NCBI GenBank assembly: GCA_910577655.1
Contig: CAJTOW010000123.1
Coordinates: 6,203 to 11,222, forward strand
Length of the DNA: 5,020 bases
Source: an uncultured Lachnospiraceae bacterium
GTDB taxonomy: Bacteria; Bacillota; Clostridia; Lachnospirales; Lachnospiraceae
Reading direction: 5' to 3'
Made by a program: the position numbers and the translations under genes. Position 1 is the first letter of the stretch. Each line of letters begins with the position of its first letter. Below the pieces are notes generated by a model that worked only from the letters and a program-made list of their open reading frames with translations, was not told where the DNA came from and did no database searches. Of this stretch, positions 1 through 5,020 are shown piece by piece.

Positions 1-3000
1 GAATCCTCCCGCTTCTTCGGGTCCCCGGTCAGCTGGTACTCCCGGCCTTCCCGGAGGAAATGCAGGTCATGGCCGTAATAAATGACCTTGATATCCGTAT
101 TATCCAGAATATAATCCACATATTTGGACGCAATATGGGGCCGGTTCAAATATGCCACCGCGATATCATCCCCATGGTCACGCAGCCAGTCCCAGATCCC
201 CGCCTGATACTCCGGCCCATAGAGAATCTCGATCCCCATCTGCTGCAGCGTGGTGGAATACGGCTCCTCATGGAGGAAATTATCCCCCAGAAACTTTACC
301 ACGAATCCCTTTTTCAGGAACATTTTCAGGTACTGGAAGGTGGTTTTGGAGCCTGCGTCCCGGTCATAGGTAGGCACATAATGGTCCACCACCAGAATGA
401 TCCGTTTCCCCATACTCCGCTCCCTGGCCCGGAACGGATCCGGGTTGCCGGTATTCTCACACTGCTTTGCCAGCTCGTCCTTCCACTTCTTCCTGAGCTT
501 CTCCCCGTTCTCCACCTGGTAGCGTTTCAGACCCGTCCCCTGGACATCTGTCCCATTGGAAATGCCTTCGAAATGAATCACCCTGGAAAGGGGCTGGTAC
601 ACCACCCGGTATCCGGCCTTCCTCACCTCAAAGGCCAGATCCGAATCCTCACAGTAGGCCGGCGCATACCGGTCGTCAAAGCCGCCGATCTGCTCCCACA
701 GCTGCCGGGACAAAAGGATCGCCGCGCCGGAAATATAGTCCACATCCTTCACATAATTATACTCCGGCTTGTCCGGATCATCCAGCCGCCCATAGTTCCA
801 GCCGGAGCCGTCGCTCCAGATGATGCCCCCGGCCTCCTGGAGCCGTCCGTCAGGATACACCAGCTTTGACCCCACCATGCCGATGGACGGGTCCGACTCA
901 ATCAGGTTCACCAGAGAGCTGAGCCATCCTTCTGTCACCTGGGTATCATTATTAAGAAACATTACATACCGGCCCCTGGCATGACCAGCCGCCTGGTTGC
1001 AGTTGCGCAGGAAACCCTGGTTGGTGGTATTTCTGCATATGACAAGCCCCTCCGCAAACTCCGCCAGATGCTCCGTGGCATCCGTGGACACATCATCCGC
1101 GATGATAACCTCATAGCTGATATCCTTCGTATGCTCCAGGATGGACACCAGGCAGGCATAGGTATAGGCGATCTGGTTGTAGACCGGGATCACCACCGAC
1201 ACCAGAGGCTCTTCCTGCTTCTCAAAATGCAGCTTCCCATGCTGCCGGTAAATGTCTCCGATCTCGAAGTCGCCTTTCTTTAAGTTCCGGCCCTCCTCCG
1301 TGGCGTACAGCCTGTGGCTGCGGACCGGATGAAGGATGGCTTCTTTTTGATAAGCCAGCCGCTTCCGCTGGGCTGAACCACGGGGATACTTCTGGTTGAA
1401 CTTATCTCCCAGGCGCCGCCGCACCTTGGAAAGCAGAGCCTCATGGCTGTTGAGATAGGTCAGGGTCTTTCCCATCTCGTCGATCTCATGTCGCAGATCC
1501 CGGATCATGGTCTCCAGATTGGTCACATGGTTGTTGGTAAGACGCTGGACCTCGGTCATCTTCCGGATAGCCGCATCCTTCTCCCGGGTGTGGATCTTCA
1601 TCTGTTCGATCCGCTCCCTGGCCCGCTCCAGCTCCTTCTCCATCTGGCGCATTTCCCCCTGGCTTCTGGAGGCAAAAAGGTAATTGCCAAGATAAAGCTG
1701 CTGGTTCTCCCCATGGACATATTCCTGGAAGCTGTTCTCCATCTTCCCATAGACAGCCGCCATCTCCCCGGTGATCCCGAACTCATCCAAAAGCGCCGCC
1801 AGATCCAGCCCCTTCATCAGGCTGCTGTACTGCTCATGGAAATATTTCACGATACGGTACACCACAAAATGCTCCGGAACCGGAAACTCATATACCCACT
1901 CGTAATCCAGACAGAAGGCGCCCTCCTCTGTCTCCAGGATATTCTCGAACAGCAGATCAATATTGGTGACCCGGCAGGCCGTATCCTGGGTCAGAACCGC
2001 GGTCTCCTCCGTCTCCAGCCCCCGGCCGAACACCTCAGTGAATTCCTCCGACACCTTGAACCACCCCCGTGAACCGGGCGCCAGGTCAAAAATCTGATCC
2101 ACAGACCGCTTCAGGGCGGCAAGGGGCGCCTGGCCCCCGGAGATCTCCTCCCCCAGCTTCTCCGCCCAGGTTCTTCCCTCCAGATAAGGGAAGTAGGCCG
2201 CATTCCGGTCTTCCCGGTAGGACGGCTCCGCCAGCTTAAGCCGCTTATGCTGGCTTGCCAGGGCCTTGCACTTTTCCGCAAAGGACCAGATATGGGCCAT
2301 TCCTTCCAGGTGAAAGGCAGCCTTCTCCACGTAATAGGACTGGTGCCGGGGCCAGGGCTCCACAACCTTCCCGGACGGCACCTCTGTCCGCTGGCAAATG
2401 CAGGTACGGATCTGGAACGCCTCCCGCCTGGTCTTATTGTACTTAATATAGATCCGGTTCTCCGCCGGATACAGCTTCGTCCTGTCTTCACTCCAGAACA
2501 CCAGATAGGAGTTGGCATACTGGTCAAACATCCCCTCCCCGCATACCAGGTCAAACCGCTCGCCCATATCCATGGCATGGTAGCGCGGATAATCGTAGGC
2601 GTACATGGTTCTTGTCAGATCCCCCTTTTTGGGGAGATATGCATCCGAGTAGATGGTGATGGGTGTCCGGTAATCCGGCATGGGATAGAAAAAGCGGAGA
2701 TTTCCGGCAAATAATTCCTCCATCTGCCCCTTTGTCAGACTGTGTTCTTCCACTGGTGTCCCGGCAAAATACTTCATACCCAGGGCATTGGGAACTGCCG
2801 CAATCAGCACGCCTCCTGGCTTCAGAAGCTTCTTCGCCCCCCGGACTGTCTCCGGATTCAGGTCCGCGTCCTGACTCACCAGAGTCACATAATCATATCT
2901 GCGGGCAGATATTCTGGCATATTCCGTCAAACCGCTCCGGACATACTCGACATTAGCCGCCTCCGGGAACCGTACCTGCACCGTTTCCAGCGCCTGAGCG

Positions 3001-3233
3001 TCCGGATCCAGCACTGTCACCTTTGCCACACTGGAGCTGAACAGCCCGGTCATGGCACCATAGTCAGCCCCCACCTGGAGAAGCGCTGCCTTCGGGTCAA
3101 AGTCATACCATTCCAGCAGAAGCTCCCGCTGGTCCGAGAGGGCATACAGATAGTCCAGCCGCGTATTTCCCTCCAGGATCCGCCGGATGTCCCGGTCATA
3201 GGACTGCAGCAGAACTTGTATCTCTTCGTTCAT
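1..3233 (-). CDS. Multidomain methyltransferase / kinase-like / coiled-coil / GT2-GT4 glycosyltransferase fusion (3' end beyond window)
   Basis: Open without a stop for 1077 codons and still open at the left edge. Residues 1-205 resemble a class I SAM methyltransferase: a glycine motif near 51-63 (LLQVGADYGAMTG), a strand-2 acid at D76, and LLKPGG at 136-141. Residues about 240-470 look kinase-like: K264 in a YIKY strand, a hinge-like FPYLEG (348-353), a catalytic-loop-like NIDLLFEN (424-431) and DYEW (443-446). About 522-600 is a charged heptad-like coiled coil. Residues 676-935 are a GT2 glycosyltransferase: VSVVIPVYN (678-686), NND (761-763) as the metal-binding motif, and CEDSDLAF (861-868) with the likely catalytic base. 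From 942 a GT4-like N-terminal domain begins (IILVVDHYVP; HDLHFLR at 1055-1061) and is cut by the window. No signal peptide or membrane segment is seen, so it is probably cytoplasmic and assembles glycan before export. The ATG at 3233 is chosen for its GGAGG five bases upstream. In-frame ATG 3245 and GTG 3296 are alternatives. Domain calls are from recognised motifs; the sugar substrates are unknown. Confidence 0.93.
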   Translation of the reverse strand, partial: MNEEIQVLLQSYDRDIRRILEGNTRLDYLYALSDQRELLLEWYDFDPKAALLQVGADYGAMTGLFSSSVAKVTVLDPDAQALETVQVRFPEAANVEYVRSGLTEYARISARRYDYVTLVSQDADLNPETVRGAKKLLKPGGVLIAAVPNALGMKYFAGTPVEEHSLTKGQMEELFAGNLRFFYPMPDYRTPITIYSDAYLPKKGDLTRTMYAYDYPRYHAMDMGERFDLVCGEGMFDQYANSYLVFWSEDRTKLYPAENRIYIKYNKTRREAFQIRTCICQRTEVPSGKVVEPWPRHQSYYVEKAAFHLEGMAHIWSFAEKCKALASQHKRLKLAEPSYREDRNAAYFPYLEGRTWAEKLGEEISGGQAPLAALKRSVDQIFDLAPGSRGWFKVSEEFTEVFGRGLETEETAVLTQDTACRVTNIDLLFENILETEEGAFCLDYEWVYEFPVPEHFVVYRIVKYFHEQYSSLMKGLDLAALLDEFGITGEMAAVYGKMENSFQEYVHGENQQLYLGNYLFASRSQGEMRQMEKELERARERIEQMKIHTREKDAAIRKMTEVQRLTNNHVTNLETMIRDLRHEIDEMGKTLTYLNSHEALLSKVRRRLGDKFNQKYPRGSAQRKRLAYQKEAILHPVRSHRLYATEEGRNLKKGDFEIGDIYRQHGKLHFEKQEEPLVSVVIPVYNQIAYTYACLVSILEHTKDISYEVIIADDVSTDATEHLAEFAEGLVICRNTTNQGFLRNCNQAAGHARGRYVMFLNNDTQVTEGWLSSLVNLIESDPSIGMVGSKLVYPDGRLQEAGGIIWSDGSGWNYGRLDDPDKPEYNYVKDVDYISGAAILLSRQLWEQIGGFDDRYAPAYCEDSDLAFEVRKAGYRVVYQPLSRVIHFEGISNGTDVQGTGLKRYQVENGEKLRKKWKDELAKQCENTGNPDPFRARERSMGKRIILVVDHYVPTYDRDAGSKTTFQYLKMFLKKGFVVKFLGDNFLHEEPYSTTLQQMGIEILYGPEYQAGIWDWLRDHGDDIAVAYLNRPHIASKYVDYILDNTDIKVIYYGHDLHFLREGREYQLTGDPKKRED

Positions 3234-3331
3234 AGTTTCCTCCATTCCGATACGATCTGAACGGTTGCATTCAGTTGATTTCCTGTTTCTGTCCACTGGT
3301 ACTCCAGTTTATCCCTTACAATAATGTTCAC
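3230..3331 (-). CDS. Possible 33-residue micro-ORF linking the ATPase and glycosyltransferase genes
   Basis: A frame starting GTG AAC ATT ATT and ending AAA CTA TGA covers exactly the gap between the two large genes. Its GTG shares bases with the ATPase stop (GTGA), and its stop shares bases with the ATG of the fusion gene (ATGA). Both junctions are typical of translational coupling in tight operons. The predicted peptide starts VNIIVRDKLEYQW and ends VSEWRKL. It is polar and mixed in composition, with no membrane segment, cysteines or recognisable domain. GC is about 41% by hand count, lower than both neighbours. No good Shine-Dalgarno precedes the GTG, so translation would depend on ribosomes finishing the ATPase. 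It could be a real small protein, a device that carries ribosomes to the next start, a decayed gene remnant, or chance. The function is unknown. Confidence 0.35.
   Translation of the reverse strand: MNIIVRDKLEYQWTETGNQLNATVQIVSEWRKL
3239..3243 (-). promoter_or_regulatory. Ribosome binding site of the glycosyltransferase fusion
   Basis: GGAGG followed by AAACT and then ATG, a near-ideal spacing. It favours the ATG at 3233 over the in-frame ATG at 3245. The latter overlaps this site and has only a poor CGGA directly before it. Confidence 0.75.
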
Positions 3332-4833
3332 TCACATTTCTCAAGTCTTTGGGCTTCAACCTCTGATTCCATATCATACACGCCCACCGTATTCTTATTG
3401 GAAATGACCGTGATACTGGCGATATCATACAAACGGTGGTATACTGTATGCTCCCCAAGCTCGAAACCGGTACAGCTCATGGACAACAGATATTCTCCTC
3501 CCTGCAGAGTCATCTTCTGCCGGAAAGAAACCTCGTATTCATCTCCCGCCTTCACGGGACGGATGTCCGCCCCCTCAAACATGGTGTTGGTTCCTGTCAG
3601 GTCCGTGCCCTTCCGGTCCTTGATGGTATAAGTGAAAATCGGCGCCTGGACAGGGGCATGGAAACGGATCTTTTCTTTAATGGTAAAATATTCCCCCTTC
3701 AGCAGAAGGTTGGTCAGATTCCCATGCTCGTCAAACAGGCCCAGATCATAGATCTCCGCGCGGCCGTCTCCGTATTCTGTGCGGCTGGGGTTGATGGTCA
3801 GCTTGTCTTTCATCAGATGTGGACGCTTCTGTAAGGCTGCCGGGTTCCGGGATACGCTGCCTGATCCATCCCGGGACTCTTCGCCGGTTCCGGAAGATAT
3901 ACCATCTGTCTTTGTATTCCTTTCCCGATCTGCCCTGGTATTGTCGCCGCTACCTTTTTCAGCACCAGCAGTCTTTTTTCTCCCGGATCCGGACCTGCTG
4001 CCGGTTCCATTCCCACCGTTCTCACCAGCCTCCAGCATTCCGCCGGAAAAATCATTCATCTCATCCAGCGCTTCCTGAAGAGAATCCATCTGGTTAGCCA
4101 GAATCTTCTTATATAAATCCACCATCTTTCCGGGCGCGCCCTCTGCAACGAAATGTCCCTTGTTGAGAAGAACCACCCGGTCGCAGTATTTGATCACACT
4201 GCCCATATCATGGGTGACCATAAGGATGGTTGTTCCGTTCCTGCGGATCTCCTCCATCCGGCGGTAGCATTTGGACTGGAAAAAGACGTCGCCTACAGAC
4301 AATGCCTCATCCACGATCAGGATCTCCGGCTCCACATTGATCGCCAGGGCAAAGGCCAGCCGCACGAACATACCGCTGGAGTAGGTTTTCACCGGCTGGT
4401 ACACGAAATCCCCGATATCTGCAAATTCCAGAATATCCTCCAGCTTTGCCTCCATCTCCTTCCGTGAAAATCCCATCATGGTTCCGTTCATATAGATATT
4501 CTCAATCCCGGTATAGTCCATATTAAAACCGGCTCCCAGCTCCAGAAGGGCGGAAATCACCCCCTCCACCTGGACCTGACCAGAAGTGGGGGTCAGCACT
4601 CCGGTGATGATCTTTAAGATCGTGGACTTGCCGGAACCATTGGTCCCGATGATCCCCACGGTCTCTCCCTTCTTTACCTGGAAGGAGATATCATTCAGGG
4701 CGAAGAAATCCTTGTGGTAATTCTTATGGGTCGGGCTTAAGGACTCCTTTAAACGGTCAATGGGTTTGTCATATAGTCTGTATATTTTGCTGACGTTCTG
4801 GACGTCAATGGCATACTCGCTGTTTGATGGCAT
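3328..4833 (-). CDS. ABC transporter ATPase for polysaccharide export, with Wzt-type C-terminal carbohydrate-binding domain
   Basis: A complete 501-residue protein. Residues 1-245 form the nucleotide-binding domain. Walker A is GTNGSGKST (63-71), the ABC signature is YSSGM (151-155), Walker B is ILIVDE (171-176), the D-loop region is SVGD (179-182) and the switch histidine is H208. The LLELGAGF stretch (96-103) and the degenerate signature YSSGM are typical of the Wzt/RgpD/TagH export group. Residues about 262-333 are a Gly/Ser/Arg/Lys-rich, probably disordered linker. Residues about 346-490 match the Wzt C-terminal beta-sandwich, which in E. coli O8/O9a binds the end of the exported glycan. 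The protein would act at the inner face of the cytoplasmic membrane, with a two-component permease not present here. Start chosen at ATG 4833, which has AGAGG six bases upstream. The fusion glycosyltransferase gene follows after 94 bases, presumably in one operon. The family is certain; the exported polymer (rhamnan, teichoic-acid-like or other) is not. Confidence 0.96.
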   Translation of the reverse strand: MPSNSEYAIDVQNVSKIYRLYDKPIDRLKESLSPTHKNYHKDFFALNDISFQVKKGETVGIIGTNGSGKSTILKIITGVLTPTSGQVQVEGVISALLELGAGFNMDYTGIENIYMNGTMMGFSRKEMEAKLEDILEFADIGDFVYQPVKTYSSGMFVRLAFALAINVEPEILIVDEALSVGDVFFQSKCYRRMEEIRRNGTTILMVTHDMGSVIKYCDRVVLLNKGHFVAEGAPGKMVDLYKKILANQMDSLQEALDEMNDFSGGMLEAGENGGNGTGSRSGSGRKKTAGAEKGSGDNTRADRERNTKTDGISSGTGEESRDGSGSVSRNPAALQKRPHLMKDKLTINPSRTEYGDGRAEIYDLGLFDEHGNLTNLLLKGEYFTIKEKIRFHAPVQAPIFTYTIKDRKGTDLTGTNTMFEGADIRPVKAGDEYEVSFRQKMTLQGGEYLLSMSCTGFELGEHTVYHRLYDIASITVISNKNTVGVYDMESEVEAQRLEKCE

Positions 4834-4839
4834 GATCTT

Positions 4840-4844
4840 CCTCT
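4840..4844 (-). promoter_or_regulatory. Ribosome binding site of the ABC ATPase
   Basis: AGAGG, then six bases (AAGATC), then ATG at 4833. It lies seven bases downstream, in transcription order, of the large inverted repeat at 4851-4898, so it stays outside that hairpin and accessible. Confidence 0.65.
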
Positions 4845-4850
4845 TATTCT

Positions 4851-4898
4851 GTAACAGATCAGACGGGCCATCTTCTTGCCGCCCGTCTGATCTGTTAC
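4851..4898 (-). repeat. Perfect 18-bp inverted repeat (leader hairpin or terminator-like stem)
   Basis: The left arm GTAACAGATCAGACGGGC (4851-4868) and right arm (4881-4898) are exact reverse complements around a 12-base loop. The minus-strand transcript would form a strong stem ending 17 bases before the ATPase ATG. No U-run follows on the minus strand (AGAATAAGAGG). On the plus strand only a mixed T-rich run follows (CTCATTCTTTCTC). It is therefore not a clear intrinsic terminator in either direction. It could be a readthrough-attenuating stem, an RNA-stabilising 5' structure, or the end of an upstream transcript. The structure is certain; the role is not. Confidence 0.9.
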
Positions 4899-4899
4899 C

Positions 4900-5020
4900 T
4901 CATTCTTTCTCGGAGCGCAGTGCCGCTCGCCTTGCAGCTCGCTCTACGCTACTTATCCGATACTTCCATGGACCGCAGTGCCGCTCGCCTCCGGCTAGCT
5001 CACGGGCCTTGCGGCCTTGT
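4900..5020 (-). other. Repeat-bearing upstream stretch; only a doubtful reading-frame tail
   Basis: One minus-strand frame is open from the right edge (5019) to a TGA at 4900-4902, just before the inverted repeat. Its peptide is arginine- and alanine-rich (it ends RRAALRSEKE) and resembles no known domain. It does not look like the end of the permease usually encoded before a Wzt-type ATPase. It crosses both direct repeat copies in different frames, so it is probably translated repeat rather than a gene. No convincing -35/-10 promoter was seen here. Confidence 0.3.
4912..4990. repeat. 21-bp imperfect direct repeat pair, 58 bp apart
   Basis: Copies at 4912-4932 and 4970-4990 differ at a single base (fourth position, G versus C) and share the 17-base core CGCAGTGCCGCTCGCCT. 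Each copy also holds short internal dyad symmetry; in the first, GAGCG (4913-4917) faces CGCTC (4924-4928). The 58-bp period is not a multiple of three, so the copies fall in different reading frames, which argues against a coding repeat. It resembles a dispersed intergenic REP-like element, but only two copies are visible here. Confidence 0.8.

Noticed and set aside
60..869. 269-codon plus-strand open frame
   Set aside because: It lies antisense to the GT2/GT4 part of the minus-strand fusion, which carries clear family motifs. The plus-strand product is rich in His, Pro, Leu and Ile with no recognisable domain, as expected of a shadow frame.
1443..2072. 209-codon plus-strand open frame
   Set aside because: It is antisense to the coiled-coil and kinase-like regions. 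The Leu/His/Pro-rich product has no motif and no convincing separate start signal.
2111..2578. 155-codon minus-strand open frame
   Set aside because: It overlaps the fusion gene on the same strand in another frame. Its Arg/Trp/Ser-rich translation has no domain, while the fusion frame is continuous here.
2247..3260. Plus-strand frames at 2247-2714 and 2742-3260
   Set aside because: They are antisense to the kinase-like and methyltransferase domains, with no recognisable protein features.
3234..3296. Earlier in-frame starts (ATG 3245, GTG 3296) for the fusion gene
   Set aside because: GTG 3296 has a possible TGGAG five bases upstream but would add 21 polar residues without family support. 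ATG 3245 lacks its own ribosome site. ATG 3233 has the best GGAGG spacing and the ATGA overlap.
3436..4467. Plus-strand and alternative minus-strand frames across the ATPase gene
   Set aside because: The ATPase frame has every ABC motif and a Wzt C-terminal domain. The others are low-complexity or His/Leu-rich shadows, especially opposite the biased linker.
4903..5020. CRISPR array
   Set aside because: There are only two imperfect 21-bp copies with one 37-bp spacer, internal dyads unlike a typical array, and no cas genes. This fits an intergenic repeat element better.

Overview
The window is a piece of a surface-polysaccharide assembly and export locus. All supported genes lie on the minus strand, so the locus reads from high to low coordinates. 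The organism is probably a Gram-positive member of the Clostridia, most likely a mid-GC Lachnospiraceae. This is inferred from the G-rich Shine-Dalgarno sites (GGAGG, AGAGG), CTG/CGG/GAG-rich codon use with a GC content in the mid-50s, and the type of methyltransferase-glycosyltransferase fusion. It is not proven by any marker gene.

Layout, in the direction of transcription. (1) 5020-4834 is a non-coding or poorly coding leader. It holds a 21-bp direct repeat pair (one mismatch) and a perfect 18-bp inverted repeat that ends 17 bases before the first solid start codon. (2) 4833-3328 encodes a complete 501-residue ABC transporter ATPase of the Wzt/RgpD/TagH polysaccharide-export type. It has a full nucleotide-binding domain, a roughly 70-residue low-complexity linker and a Wzt-type C-terminal carbohydrate-binding domain. 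(3) 3331-3230 is a possible 33-codon micro-ORF that fills the gap. Its GTG overlaps the ATPase stop, and its TGA overlaps the ATG of the next gene. (4) 3233-1 is a very large open frame of at least 1077 codons that runs off the left edge. It reads as a SAM methyltransferase fold, a kinase-like fold, a coiled coil, a family 2 glycosyltransferase and the start of a GT4-type glycosyltransferase.

Working model: the large fusion builds, and may modify or measure, a cell-surface glycan. The ATPase powers export of the finished chain and may recognise it through its C-terminal domain. The arrangement (methyltransferase, kinase-like, coiled coil, beside a Wzt with a carbohydrate-binding tail) recalls the WbdD/Wzt chain-terminating system of Escherichia coli O9a. 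Here it is fused to the glycosyltransferases, and both modifying domains carry altered motifs. The membrane permease partner of the ATPase is not in the window. The many long plus-strand open frames are shadows of the minus-strand genes.
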